A DNA stretch of 64,000 nt from Geosiphon pyriformis. Taxonomy: Eukaryota; Glomeromycota; Glomeromycetes; Archaeosporales; Geosiphonaceae. This document shows, one piece after another, positions 12,900 through 25,697 of this stretch (positions are counted from its first letter, which is position 1; each line of letters begins with the position of its first letter). The notes under the pieces were generated by a model, which saw only the letters and a list, made by a program, of their open reading frames with translations, did no database searches and had not been told where the DNA came from. Where the stretch lies: NCBI GenBank assembly GCA_016748015.1, contig JAAOMT010000294.1:343175-407174 (forward strand). The letters run 5' to 3'. The translations under genes and the position numbers were made by a program.

Positions 12900-14150
12900 T
12901 ATTACTATTTTAGTTATTATTATTATTATTATTATTATTCTTTTTTTCTTTGTTGTGTGATTAGAAAAATTAGAAAGTATGATCAAAAAAAAAGAAAGAA
13001 TGAAAAATATAGAAGAAATCAAAGTGTAATTGAACGTTCCTGACGTTGCTATTATAGAGAGAGGAAAAGCTTAAAGCCTGATATCAAATAATTTCTTTTC
13101 CACTGCCATTTTTATAATAAAATTTTTGACCCAAAAAATTTCCAATCGTTGTAACATATGTGTTTGACTTTTTCGAAAATTCATAATTGTTGTATGAAAC
13201 AAGAAAAAGCTTGGCGAAAATGTATTTTTAAGCTATTAAATTTTACAGCTATTTAAGAAAATTTTAATCATCAAATAAGTTTTTGTTCTCAAGTCACATT
13301 ATGATAGATGGTTTGATTTAGAGTGAGTATTAAAACTTCATTCTGTAAGGAAACGTCCTTTTGAATGTAAATAAACAAAAAATATTACTCTCTCACATTC
13401 TATTTTAAATTAATATTCACTTAATTAATGGGCCACATGGAATAAAAAATTTACCATTTGGGTAAAATAATAAAGTTTGAAAATTTTTTCTCATTTGTTA
13501 ATTTGAATTGATTCTTTCTAAATCTAAATTTCTGGTATGATCCTCCCATTTATTACTTACTAAATGGGCTCAATTTCATATAATCATTGAAATTTTATTA
13601 TCCTTTTAAATCTTTTAATATTTTTTTTAGAGAAACTAAATTTTTGAAGATCCTTTACTTGTAATGATTAAAAAAGCAATTAAAAATTTGGATTATTTAT
13701 TTAATCTATGTAAGAATATTGGGGAGAAAATCATGAGACTTGAGTACTTTTATGAATAAATTAAAATCAAATTAAACTTTGGAAAAAATTAAAAGGTTTT
13801 GGTTTCAACAACTTTTCAAAAGAAAAAACACTAATTGTAATCGCATTAGATTTTTAAATACCTAGATAACTGTCTAGCCTTTGTTCCTACATACCTATAT
13901 TTATGATCAAGTACATCTCATACCAAAAGATTCGCTATTTTATTTAATCAATGAATAATACTAACTACGACGAGAATGATGAAAATTTAGGTCATCGAGA
14001 GCGAATCTCGCCATCAAGGTAGCGGCTGGAACAAAAATTGAACATCATGTTCCGATTTCACTCATTTTCACTCAAAGTACTCTACACGAACTTCCGAGTA
14101 TCTGCCCATTCTCCTTTTCTTTCGGTTCGCAATCAAGCCCTCGCGTGTCG
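12900..14150. other. Leader of the CAP gene and AT-rich spacer
   Basis: A (TTA)n tract at about 12908-12938 lies just upstream of the CAP start codon and is probably transcribed. No gene is seen up to about 13920, after which base composition becomes less AT-rich. Confidence 0.5.
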
Positions 14151-14230
14151 ACCTAAAATCAACTGCGTATTTCGTTATTAACATGCTCTGAATACATATT
14201 ATAATTCACAAATACACTTACCGCCCATTT

Positions 14231-14513
14231 TATTACAGCCTCATACAAGAAGACGAAATCTAGCATATCTCTCCCAGTCCCTGGGCAAAGTAAAACAAAA
14301 CACGGTAGAGGTGGAGCTTCAGAGGGTGGTAGCAGGAGAGCTACTCGCGATATTCGAAGAAGCGGAACGATCAGTACTGATGGCAAGGAACAAAAAGTCG
14401 CGGTACAATATTGTTCCTTTGATTGTCCCTATAAGCTTTCGGAGCACACAATTACAGATCTAACTCTCATATTCATGACTCGGTATAGGTTAATTCAAAA
14501 AGTCTGTGGGTAA
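14231..14513 (+). other. Unassigned open exon-like stretch of higher GC
   Basis: After a polypyrimidine-like stretch ending TTATTACAG at 14231-14239, the plus strand stays open about 90 codons in one frame and ends in TAA near 14513. The conceptual peptide is basic and rich in Gly, Ser and Arg at first (GRGGASEGGSRRATRDIRR). The stretch contrasts in composition with its surroundings. The minus strand also has an open frame here ending in a GTAAGT-like donor, so strand is uncertain. No family was recognised. Confidence 0.25.
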
Positions 14514-14804
14514 CTAATAACAACAAAATTTAAATATTATAGAAAAGCACGTTTAAAAAATTCCAGTTTTACATACCGCGGTAGTAGTCCAACATTGTCA
14601 GAGACTTTCGTCTTAAATGCAGCGACACTGTAGGTCCTCAGATTCGGAAAAATATGTCTACTAGCGTTTGCTTCTGATAGAAAAATGTGATTGTCAAGAT
14701 ATTCATGCTTTTGGCATTTTTTATATCATCATCAATGATTTTTGTTGTTGAAACCCAGCCTCGCAACCTCATAAAAAATAATGGTATAATTATGGGACAT
14801 CATT

Positions 14805-15510
14805 TAGGAACCTGTTACTACTAGAGAACAATTCAACGTATACTTCATAAAGAAAACGTACATTCCAATGATTTCGGTAGAAAATAGAAGAAAACGATTT
14901 GCATGGACAATAGAAAAAAAGTATTGGACTATAAACGACTGGAAAAAGGTATTCTGGATAGATGAGTCTAATTTTTCTCAGTTTCAAAAGTCTGGGTAGG
15001 GAAGGGTATGACGTAAACCAGGGGAGGAATTGTATTGCATCTTCATCAAAACATCTCCTCAAAGAATTTTTTGGGTAGGCTTTTGTTTTTTAAATTAGGT
15101 CCCATTATTCTACTTATAGGTTCAATTACTGGAAAAGTATATCAAGATATACTTGCCACCCATCCAATTCTTACTCTTAAAGCATTTTCCCGCCATACTA
15201 AGCAAAAATTTATTTTCCAAGAGGGACAATGCACCTGGTCACAAAGCAATAATTGCAGAAAATTTCTTTGTCAAAATGGTGGTGTCTCGACAAAGTCCTG
15301 ATCTCAATCCAATTGAGGTCATCTGGACTATTATTGAAATAGCAGTTCGAAAACGCCATACTCAACACTCAAGTATTCATGAACTTGAGAAGGTAATTAA
15401 AGAGGAATGGAATGTGATGTGATTCCACAAAAAGTATATCGCGATTTGGTACGATGGATGCCAATTCGAATTCAATCAGTAATTGCTGCTAAAAGGTGGG
15501 CATACTAAAT
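14805..15510 (+). pseudogene. Tc1/mariner transposase pseudogene
   Basis: The plus strand encodes, in shifting frames, most of a Tc1/mariner catalytic domain: RRKRFAWTIEKKYWT, then DWKKVFWIDESNF (first catalytic Asp), a broken RVWRKPGEE block with TAG and TGA stops near 14997-15010, RDNAPGHKA (second Asp, about 15221-15250) and SPDLNPIEVIW (third acidic residue, about 15296-15330). It ends with a C-terminal helix and RWAY followed by TAA at about 15506-15508. At least three frame changes and two stops make it nonfunctional. The DNA-binding N-terminus is not clear upstream. Confidence 0.85.
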
Positions 15511-15560
15511 ATTAAATGCCTAATTTCAAATAAATAGCTTTCTTTTTGTGATGTAAAAAG

Positions 15561-15725
15561 GGGCTATTTTGATGAATGGAGGTATTGTGGCGAAGTTAAT
15601 AGTTGTAATAAGCATTTAAAAAATACCATATGTACAAGTGTTGAAAGATGGGATACGTCTTATTCTTGCACGCGAATTTATTTTGTTAACTTTTCCACAA
15701 TACCTCCATTTACCAAAATATACCT
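15561..15725. mobile_element. MITE-like inverted-repeat pair
   Basis: A roughly 40-base arm at 15561-15600, containing AATGGAGGTATTGTGG, is repeated in inverted orientation at 15686-15725 with only a few mismatches; about 85 bases separate the arms. It lies about 50 bases past the Tc1/mariner relic. It may be a separate short non-autonomous element or a 3' inverted terminal repeat duplicated within that element. I found no matching arm upstream of the transposase relic. Confidence 0.6.
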
Positions 15726-15729
15726 TATA

Positions 15730-17920
15730 TAAATAAATTTTTGTTGTACTAATTTAAGAAATTGAAGCGTGGAATATTTTTCTCACCCCTCGGTAGTTAA
15801 TGCTAGATATAATCCAAAGTGCAGCATCAAGCACAGGATATACAAATTGATTGATTGAAACGTGATTTCTCGAGCGTTGAGATATCTCTTGACAGATATA
15901 AGGCTCCTAAAGAGGAGACTTAAACACTAGATTCCCATTTCAACAATTCTGAGTCTTTCTATTGACATTCATGGTGTTCAGACTTTCCATCCATCATATT
16001 AGACCATAGTCGCAGTTGAAGAATTCTGTTAGGAGTTCATGTAAATAATCTGGTATGCTGTTGTCAATCGAGTCAAAAGTTTGATGAAAATATATTTTCT
16101 TGGGAGTTCTTGTCGAGAAATAAGAACTTTAAAGTTAGACGTATATCTATTATGATGTTTCAATGTATTTTTTTTAAAAATGCTAGCGATACTTTTCTCC
16201 ACAAAGAAGGTATCAATTGCCTCTTCTAAATGTCTTGAACAGATTCCAGCCACACATTGATTAAACAAATAAGTATTTAAAATATATTAAAATTTGACAA
16301 AATAATATATTAGATTTTCATCTTCTTTGCTGCGATAATACAAAATTACTGTGTTATACCCATTTCATGATTTTTCTAATGTTCAAAGACCTGATATTAC
16401 TTCCCCACTTGTTACACTAAGCTTTTATAAAAAAAATGTTGGAACGCTAATTCTAAGAATAATTCTACTGCCCAAGAAATTCTTCACAATTGGGGGCAAA
16501 ATTTCCTAATGACTTTGAGATTTATAATTAGAAATTTATATAAAAGAAAATGCGAAAGATGACTAGTTGGCAACAAAAAACTTTACGAATAATAATTCAT
16601 CCAGGCGTAGTTTAAACAAGTCTTCTTTTAAAATGCAATCCTTTGAATTAATTAATAAAGAAAACATTTATTCAATTTTAAAATAGAGTTTATATATCTT
16701 CCTAAAAAGTAAAAAGTTAATAATAAAGTCAAAAATAAAATATTTTACATATCAGATGTAATTATGAATTACACGAAGTTTTTATCAACAGATTAAAACC
16801 ACGTGAAGAACAAATTTGTAACCTTAAATTACGTAAACCTACGAACAATAAAATTACAACAATAGTAAAACTTAGAAACAAACAAACAAACAAGCAAGCA
16901 AACAAGCTAATAAGCAAACAAACAAACAAGAGGAAAAATGACTAGTAATATTTATAGTTTAGGGATTTTTATTACAGGAATTAGCCTATAATGAATATTT
17001 TTAAATGATTCTTCAACAGGTTTAATAGATCTAAGCGTTAATGGTAAAGAAAGGATATTTTTTTTAAATTTCAATAGTTTTAGATATAAATCTCATATGA
17101 AAATTTAACTAATAATACTATGAATAAGATTTTTTCTAAATACACAAAATTCTTTAATAAATAACATTTGAGAAGTAGAATTTACATATGATGAATCTTT
17201 GTATCATAGTATACATTATAAAAACTTTTAAATTTCTTAATTCAAAATTTAGAATGTTTTTACATTTTAGAAATAAATATATATAAAGTATATTAAGAAC
17301 TCCTGTTTTGTTGGTTTTTGAATAAATTTTTTTATATTACTTAAAAATTAGCTTTGATAAATACAAAATCAGTACATTTTGAATTTTTATTTCCTAAAAA
17401 TATGATTAAAATAACTCTCTCGAGCTAAACTATTATTTAGAACAATTTTAAAAACTTGAATTAACTTTCCACCCTTAGATTTTTTCAGTTTTAAAATAGT
17501 ACCAAAAACTCAACAAAAAATTCAATAATCACTTGAAACTACCCTTTATTTTTTTTTCGGTTGTTGGATTTTTGTACTCGGTAACAATTTCAGTTTCTTG
17601 TTTATATCACAAAGCTTAATGTATTTGCATTTATTTAGCTGAATATTTTCAATGAATGCGCAAAGAGAAAATCTTGAGAATCTAAAAAGAATTTTAGAAA
17701 GTTCAAGTATTGTATTCAACTTCAACGTCCAATTCCCAATTATACCAATTTTTTTTTCTCATTAATGTCTTTAAGGCTTATTAAAATATTAACTTAATTT
17801 TCAAACTGTAATTCTAAATAATAGAGCACCCCGTCACCAATCTCTACCACCAGTTGATTACAATTAAAAAAGTTAAAAAGAGGGCTAACGACCTTAGCCC
17901 AGCCATACCTTTCAATTCAT
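15730..17920. other. AT-rich intergenic stretch
   Basis: Contains an open frame without recognisable content at 16029-16268 (-) and a tetranucleotide repeat at 16876-16930. No supported gene. Confidence 0.5.
16876..16930. repeat. (AAAC/AAGC)n tetranucleotide repeat
   Basis: Interrupted AAAC and AAGC units run for about 55 bases with one TAAT interruption. Confidence 0.85.
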
Positions 17921-17923
17921 AAA

Positions 17924-18048
17924 AATTGACAGGTCTCTAAAGATAAAAATATCAGATACTTTTGTGTTGTCTGCTTCTGCTACTGTATCGCCATATGGAA
18001 TCAGAAGTTCGCTTGTAGGCTTGGGAATAGTTTGCTGGGATTTGACTA
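17924..18048 (-). other. Possible terminal exon of an unidentified gene
   Basis: Reading the minus strand, TATATTATAG at about 18049-18058 looks like a splice acceptor and is followed by about 40 open codons ending in TGA. The peptide is polar (ELLIPYGDTVAEADN). It lies about 1 kb beyond the stop of the phosphate transporter on the same strand, so it could be an alternative 3' exon or the remains of another gene. No upstream partner exon was identified. Confidence 0.2.
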
Positions 18049-18715
18049 TAATATAAAAAATGAATCCAGAATTTCCACCTTTCTCAATTTTACTTTAATC
18101 TCTTAGTGATCATTAGCAATCGAGATGGCCAATTAGGTGTAAAAAAAAGCTAAGTGAAATAATAGCACAAATTCTAAGGATACATACAAGGACATGAAGG
18201 TTACTTTTATTACTACTAGTAATATTTTTTGACAAATTTGGAATAAGAAAGTGAGATGAACCAGTTCAATTATAAAATGGAGATTAGCAATTATAAATAG
18301 AATATTTAAACTGATTTCGATTTTCTTACCTTGACAGTTAAGGCCTTCTTATTCAGCTATTGTGATTACCCCATCTTTGATTGTACATTCATATTTAGGA
18401 GGTTAGGTCAACTATAAGATAGAGAGGATCCGAGGAATGGGCTTTACCTCGTATGATTTCTCGACATTGTGATATAAAATGTTACTCAGTTTGGAAAGAT
18501 TTTTCTTCAATTAAAATAATTAAAAATAAAATCAAAGTATATGGAAATTTATATCAAGTTAAAATTTCAACTGTAACAATATAAATATTTTTAAATTTAT
18601 CCATTTTCTTGGAAAAGTAAAAAAATATTAAAATTACAAAAAATGTCTTGAAAAGTTCTGGCATGGCTATATAATACGCGTGACGTCATCAACTTGTCAC
18701 GGATAATTATTTTTT

Positions 18716-18799
18716 ATATGCTAAAATTATGTAAAGTATGAACATTAGATTTTTTTGATATGCTAAAATTATGTAAAGTATGAACATTAGATTTTTTTG
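18716..18799. repeat. Perfect 42-base tandem duplication
   Basis: The unit at 18716-18757 is repeated without change at 18758-18799, and a third partial start (AAATGCTG) follows. It lies in the spacer downstream of the phosphate transporter. Perfect identity indicates a recent slip or assembly duplication. Confidence 0.9.
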
Positions 18800-19035
18800 A
18801 AATGCTGTACACTAATAATAGAGATGATATTTAGGGATGCCTCTGATTACAACATTTTAGTTTACAAAATCAATATTTCGAAAGATTTTATAAAAATTAC
18901 ACTTAGTTTAAGAAAACCAAGAAATTGATGGTTCTAAAACTATAAATACAATATAGTATGCAGTTAATATGAAGAAATTTACATTTGATAGTCGTGATGA
19001 CGATTAAAAATTGTCTATAAAAAAAATTTTTTTTT

Positions 19036-21346
19036 TCATGATTTATTTGTAGTTGCTGAAGATTTTCGTCGAGGATTTATTTTATCCACTGATGGGAAAC
19101 TGTTGGCGCCCGAATAGTCTTCATACTCCCTAGTGACGATATGACTTACAAATATTCGCCGCGATTGATCAATGGGAGATACAATAGTTTTCGAGTTATT
19201 GTCAAATGATTCAATTATTGACAATGAATTAGCTTCTCCTGGGTTGGAATTTCTAATAAATAAATCCTGACCCTCATTCGAAAGCTCTTCAAGTGATTGC
19301 CGCTTGGTCTCGGGTATAAAATAGGTCACGAGAAAGCCAAGAAACATGAAGAAAGCAAAGAATAGTAGCAAACGACCAACATACATATTGGTGCCGCCTA
19401 TATCTTTCATTTGTATGAACCACACTTGAGCAATTAATGCACCTAGTTTTCCAAAAGCTGCAGAGATACCGTGGCAAGTGGACCGATATCGAGTCGGAAA
19501 AACTTCTCCAGGCACAATGAACGTTGTAGTATTGGGTCCGAAGTTTTGGAAAAACTTTGATGATGAAAAGAGTATTTAGTTAGATATATATTATGTATGG
19601 AAAAAATTTTAAAAATTTTATCGATGGCATGAGTCAATTGAAAAGTTTTTTACTTGTGCTAATGAAAAGAGCAGGATGAATATTACGATCGAATGTTGTT
19701 GTAATGCTTGATATCTAAAATATGGAGTGATAAGAGAGATTAATTGAAGGAAGTTCTTTATACTTTTGCCAACTTTTTAAGAAAAAAGACAATTTGACTT
19801 TACCCAAATCCAAGTACAAGAAAGATAATGGTTAACATGATAAAACCCATTTGTTGAATGAATTTACGACCCCTAATAATAATCAGAATAAAAAAGTTTA
19901 ATGAGTATCAAAAAAAAAATTTCATTTGAAAAGTCATATATATATCATTACCAGCTATCGATCAAAAAAACAGAAAACCAATAACCCGGAACTGTTCCAA
20001 GCATTGTAATAATTATATTTCCAACAGACACATTCCATAATCTTTGAAAGGGTTCTTTCGATCCAGCAAACCCAATGGCATTCAAAATAATTGAATTATT
20101 AAGGCCAATTCCATAGAAGGCTACATCCAACAGGAACCTGGAAATTTCTTTAGCATGTGAGTTTCAAGTAAAAATTTCTCACAAAATTTCATAAAAGCTT
20201 ACCAGGATGCACTGGTGCCAATAAGAACTTTAGCATTTTCCCATTTTTTAAAATATTCCTTGAAATCTTCCCAACCAAATGAGGGAACATCTATTTGAGA
20301 CTTTTCTGAGTCATTGTTTAGTTCCTGAAATTTTCCTTTGCGTATTACTGTGACAATATCATGGGTGGCTTGCTCGATATTACGCTCAACATCCATAGTA
20401 AATCGAGGGGTTTCAGGTATTGTTAAGCGAAAAAAAAGCGCCAAAGTAGCTGGTAAAACTCCAAAAGCAGTGACTATTCGCCAAATGTAATCAATATACA
20501 AAGGATCCCTTTCGATTTGATTTTTGAAAATGGCCAAAGTTAAAATCGAACAAATGCCTCCTGACAATATTCCGAAGCCTTGCATTGCAAAGACTGCTGA
20601 CATCATTGCCCCTCGGTTGTTTTTTGATGCTAATTCACTCGTTATAACTATATGTATTTATTTTAGTGATGGTAGATAAGGTGGTTTAGATTATAATGAG
20701 AGAAACTAGACTAAATTTAAATTATGACCTTGTTTTCAGTAAAGCTTACCAGCAGACATTGGATAATCACCACCGATTCCAATACCCAGTAAAACTCTCC
20801 AAAAAATTATTGTGGTGTAAATACTTAAAGAATATGAATCTGCCGAGAAAGACTGTCCAACTGTGGCGATAATCATGATAATTAGTTCAATACCATACAT
20901 CTATGTTTTAAGTTTCATTTGAGTCTCAATTGAAAAAATAGGTGAAACAAACTAGGATAATCAAGCTCAACAGAAAATCTTGGGCTTACTTGTTTTCGTC
21001 CGTAACGATCAGCTAGAATTCCAAAAGATAGTTGGCCCAACAGAGTACCAGTTGCAGCTGATACTTTGAGACCCAAATCAATATTCCGTGGCAAATTACC
21101 CTCATATTTGTCATTATTGAAATGAACAACTCCCAACATTGCCGAAATTAAATTTATCACGAATAAATCGTAGGCGTCTGTGAAAAATCCGATTCCGGAT
21201 ACAATACAAATTCTTATATGAAACCATCCAAAATTTTTATCGTCAATAGTTCTCAGAGCGGCTTTTCGTTTTTCGTTTGGATCTTTTATTTTTCGCAAGG
21301 TTTCCTCTATCATATCGGTTGGTTCACTGTAACTACAAGAGGCCAT
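19036..21346 (-). CDS. PHO84-type phosphate:H+ symporter (MFS)
   Basis: Seven exons on the minus strand (21346-20990, 20900-20750, 20647-20203, 20137-19952, 19872-19804, 19714-19654, 19554-19036) give 595 residues. The start is followed by a polar N-terminus and first helix GIGFFTDAYDLF, whose Asp (residue 57) matches the first conserved Asp of fungal phosphate symporters. Further hallmarks are DRYGRKQ after helix 2, the family signature GIGIGGDYPMSA, PETPRF in the central loop, and FLLDVAFYG, which carries the Asp and Tyr shown in the Piriformospora PiPT structure to bind phosphate. The C-terminal half contains GEVFPTRYRST and PETKRQSLEEL. The 90-residue cytosolic tail is longer than usual. 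It should import inorganic phosphate with protons across the plasma membrane; in this type of fungus such carriers take up soil phosphate or act at the host interface. No CACGTG Pho4-type box was noticed in the upstream sequence. Confidence 0.95.
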
Positions 21347-23924
21347 TTTTCAAAATTTTTCAGGATTTAAATTTTTACGTGTACCCGAGATATCATAAAC
21401 TGTTCATTTTAGTGACACAATTTGAGAGTAAAAAACAATGAAGATTAAAAATTAAAAATTCAAGGAAATAATGTATATATATAAAAGATTGACAGATTTT
21501 AATTTTTTCACTATATATATATATATATGAAATTAGTTTGCGAAAATGAATGACATTAATGAAAAAAAAAAAGTATTTTAGAAGCTCAAACTTCTTAAAA
21601 AGTTTGAGATTTTTTGGTTTATTTATATTCAAAAGATCCTGGGTGGTATATGTTAAATTCCTTTAAAAACGTGCAAAATGTACCCTGTTCTAGAATTCCA
21701 AATGAAATATTACAGCCCCAATCAAATCATGATGATTTAGCATGTCGATTTTTTTTGCCTTGTGTGTGACAATCCCTGCGTTTGGACAACTGATATTGCA
21801 TTGTGTATCCCAAACTTTAAAAATAATGGATGACAAAAAATGAAATTCACCATTCCAAGGCTTTTGCACTGATAATAATTAACATTTCCCCGAGTTCTTG
21901 ACTAATTTCATAAAAAGTCAACCAGCTTGAGAGAGAGAAAGAGAGAGAAGGATGAATAAAAAATAATAACTGTCTTAGAATATCAGTAAAAGAATCGAGG
22001 AGTTGTGGATTACTAATATTGAAAGATTGAACTTTTTTGCTTATAATGCCAAAAATACCTGGAAATCAGATAAATTTAGTGATGAAAAAGTAAAGGGATA
22101 GTTTTAGATGGAAAGAATTGGTTTGTGAAAATATATATTATGTAACTAGAAGATCCGGGCTCATTGGTATAGTTTAGTTTAAAGCGCATGAACTTTATGC
22201 ACGGGGAAAATTTTAAAATTTTTACTACATGGTGCTTGGGCGCTTTAACACCTAATTTGATTGACCTTATTTTATGCACATGGAAACAAGGTTTAACATT
22301 GTGTAATATAAAAGATCTTCCAGAACTCTTAATTAATTTAACTTATCTGAATCAAGATTTTTTTCATGCAAAGATTTAAAATAGTAAAACAAAATTTTAG
22401 ATTACTCGAAAACTTGATTTTTTAATCAAGATCGAATTTCTTTATTTCTTAGTTTTGTGTGATTATAAAAATTCCTTGAAAAACTGATAGTATATCATTT
22501 TTTTACCTTGTTTACCTTTTCAGTTGAACGAATTAGCTTTTGACAGTGAGAAAGGGGAAATTTCAAATTGGGGACTAAAAATTGTTTACATCATCTGATT
22601 GACTAATAATTAGCTTACGATGTGTCTCATGGTTTTTTTTATTTTATTTTTTGGAGATTTGTAACATTATTTAACATCATCTTGTTATAATCAAATATTT
22701 AGATTTTGTGAATGTTCAAATCTTTTGATGCTCACCTATTTTTATTTCAAATAATATGTCGTAATTTGTGATCAATTAATATTTAGTGAAATGTTCTAGG
22801 TTATTTTTGGAAAGATTCTAGAGAAAAATTAGATGATTTGTTTTCCAGTAAAGCGTGGAGAAAATTCCCGATAGTTTTTTAATTAGAGTTTCAAAGAATT
22901 GCGCAGCACCATTTGAATATGCATATCAAAAATATACCAATATCCAGTATAAAAATTCGGTGATAGTCACACCTGTACTTTAAATATTCTAAATAACCAT
23001 CAATTTTAAACTTTGATATTACTGAAAAATTATGTTCTTCCTAATATAACTTTTCGCTCTGTTGCTGTTAAATTTTTCCCACTTCAAATGATATATCCAA
23101 TTTGATGATATAAACATCTTTTTTGAGTGCATCTTTTTTATGAACAAATATAAAAATAAAAATAAAAATAAAAATAAAAATAAAAATAAATAAACAAAAA
23201 TACACAAAAATATAATGTTAGTTTAATGTGGGGGTTTAGCCAATCTTAATTATGTTTCAGAGGTTCAAATGTTCTATTAAAAATTTGTTAAATAATTCTA
23301 TGCATATTAAATTACAATCTTAACGAATTAAAATACTAAAGAAAATAATAAAAAATACATGCATAAGTTTTCGCAAGGAATTTTGAAATTCTATCAAAGA
23401 AATGTTTAAGTTTAAAAATATGGTAAAGCCAATAAAAACTTGGACATATCTCATAGCGAATATTAGAAAACCAACTCTGAAGGGTTCTATTAAAGTTGTA
23501 AATCCTGATTTGATTTCGGATCCACACAAATCTGGCGTACGTAAAACAAGAAAATTGTCCGAAAATGGCAAGGACTTGTAGTGAGTGTGACATTAGAAAA
23601 AAAGTGAATAACGTTCTGCGAATCATTGATTCGATAAATAGCATGCTGTTAATTTTCATTGTTTTTTTGAGCCATTTTTAGGCGTTTTACTCTTTAATAA
23701 ATTTAAATTTTTTAATTTGAAACGAAATTTAAAACTTCCCAAAAAATTGAAATATTAAGTCCGAAATAAATAATTAAAATGCTTTAATCAAGTCTGAAAA
23801 TAGTTTTATTTTTCTCCATAAATTCTCGTTGTGCGTAAAAAAATTTGTTGCTCTAACCTTCAAAAATTTTAATAATCAGAGTATTTTGTCAAAAAAAATT
23901 TTTGTCCAATCTTTTATTTTCATT
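21347..23924. other. AT-rich spacer between divergent genes
   Basis: Lies between the divergent phosphate transporter (-) and the multi-spanning membrane protein (+), so it should contain both promoters, but no clear binding sites stand out. A GA-rich run occurs at about 21930-21950 and an AAAAAT repeat at 23150-23190. Short open frames here (22076-22379, 23019-23659) lack recognisable content. Confidence 0.5.
23150..23190. repeat. (AAAAAT)n microsatellite
   Basis: About seven hexamer units in tandem in the upstream region of the membrane protein gene at 23925. Confidence 0.85.
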
Positions 23925-24821
23925 ATGAATACAGATTCAAGTATCGAAGCATGGATTGGTTTAATAGTAGTCAGTGCAGGATTGACACTTACCATAGAAT
24001 CTGCAGTACGAATGTATCTCCAAAAATCAAGACCTGCTAAATTTTTTCTTTTTCTCTTAATCTGCTTTTTGATTTTTATGATAGGAATCAATACAATTGT
24101 TCGAATTTTTCTTTTGAAATTTCAACAGAACAAAAATGTTCACATGATAACGAAAACTATGAACGATTTCTTAAATATTTTTACAAAACCTATCATCCTT
24201 TATCTTGCACGATTAAGGTGTAAATCAGTTTATAAATTATGGGGTAGATTTCCATGGCTTCATTTTACCTTTTTTGGATTTTGCATTGCTCAAATTGTTT
24301 CAGGTTTGAAAAAAATCTTTTTTGAAATTGTTCATCATGGTCAGTTGACAGCATTTTTAATTGTATTGTAAATTTGAAATATTCAGTTTTCATAGGTGAT
24401 CTCATATATATTGGAAAATGTAACTTTGACATGGAAGATCATCGTTGTGATCATCTTATCATTTTAAAGACTATACGTGATGCATTCGCCCCATTCCCAC
24501 AAATATATTACATGATATCTGAAACAATTTTCTTCATAATTTTTTTTAAAGCTCTGAGAACTTTTACTAATTCAAAAGTCGTTGAACAAGAAGCGATAAT
24601 TCGTTATCGATGCTTCCAAGCCATTATTTTTGCAATCGATCTCTCCTTTATAATGTTTATTATTATTTATCGAATTGCAAGCATCTTCTTTCCTTCGCTT
24701 CCGACTTATGATTACGTTGATGAATTTTTTACCGCTTTCACCGTCTTTAACATGACACAATTCGGATTGACCTTACCACGACTTTTCAACAAGAATATCA
24801 AAAATCATTCCTCCTCTCCTC

Positions 24822-24858
<37 letters not shown>

Positions 24859-24985
24859 TCATCATCATCATAATCATCATACTTCTTTGCAGGTTGAAGA
24901 AAAGAATCAGAAATCGAGCTTCAAGGATGATCAAGATCTTCCTTCTGTTTTGGGATCTACCGTAGTAAATTCAAATATCGTATAA
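23925..24985 (+). CDS. Six- or seven-helix membrane protein with polyQ/polyH cytosolic tail
   Basis: Two exons (23925-24303 and 24396-24985) give 322 residues; the intron ends in TTTTCATAG and restores the frame. I chose the ATG at 23925; the frame extends upstream only from a TTG. Hydrophobic helices are seen around residues 9-32, 41-64, 107-135, 160-180, 198-222 and 232-256, with a weaker one near 80-95, so the topology could be that of a seven-helix receptor. The C-terminal tail carries 12 Gln encoded only by CAA, followed by a His-rich run (HHHHHNHH), then a charged end. The CAA and CAT runs are prone to length variation. No known GPCR motif is clear and the family was not recognised; a sensor or receptor function is only suggested by topology. 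Confidence 0.75.
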
Positions 24986-25697
24986 GACCCCAACTTTGGA
25001 TCAGACCTACATATCGTTTTAGATTACTATATAGATGTTCGCCTTTTTTTAAAAAAAAAAAAATGTTAGATTAATTGTTCGACTTAATGATACTATAGAA
25101 AAGAACTTTAAAAATCGATTTTTCGATTCGTATATTAGGATTTTTTTATGAATTAGAGATGAAATTTTCGAACAATAAAAGCATAATCAAATTTTCAAAT
25201 TAACCTAGAAACGCTAAATTATAAATTTGGATAGGAGATATAATATATAAATTTTTTCTGGCAACTGTCCAATGCCAAAAAAAATATTAATATTAATATT
25301 TTAATTCCAACAAAATAATCATTAATTAATTTGGGCATTGAAAACATTTTGACCAAAAAATATGCTCGAAATTGTGAATTTAGACAAATGAAAAGCATCC
25401 CCTAAATAACTCAACTATTTAATAATTGGGTATTGAATCAACGTGAATTATAAAACACTTTATATATGACGTTCAAATTTAGCCCTAGGCAAACCGAATT
25501 TCAGTGAATAAAATTGCCAAACCAAAATCTTTTGCGTCGAAACGCCTCAAGAATCTAACGTTTTTTTTTTAAAAAAAAAAATTGTTTTCAAATACTTGGT
25601 GATATCCAGTTTCCCAGTTTTTTAAATCGTGATAATTAAAAAAAAATTCATAAAAAATAAATAAGGATATGATAATTTTAATGTAATATATAAAGTT
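24986..25697. other. AT-rich spacer between convergent genes
   Basis: Contains A and T homopolymer runs that probably serve as 3' ends for both flanking genes. No gene is seen. Confidence 0.55.

Noticed and set aside
16029-16268. 79-codon minus-strand frame
   Set aside because: No signal peptide, domain or splice context; composition does not differ from the surroundings.
18681-18688. Perfect CRE palindrome TGACGTCA
   Set aside because: It lies more than 300 bases downstream of the phosphate transporter's stop and far from any start codon; one 8-base match is not evidence of regulation.
22148-22215. tRNA-like 5' half (GGCTCATTGGT, and a GCAT...ATGC stem)
   Set aside because: No T-arm (GTTCRA) or matching acceptor stem follows, and the seven-base loop is not a normal anticodon loop.
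22188-22379. 63-codon plus-strand frame
   Set aside because: No recognisable domain and an overlapping opposite frame; most likely chance.
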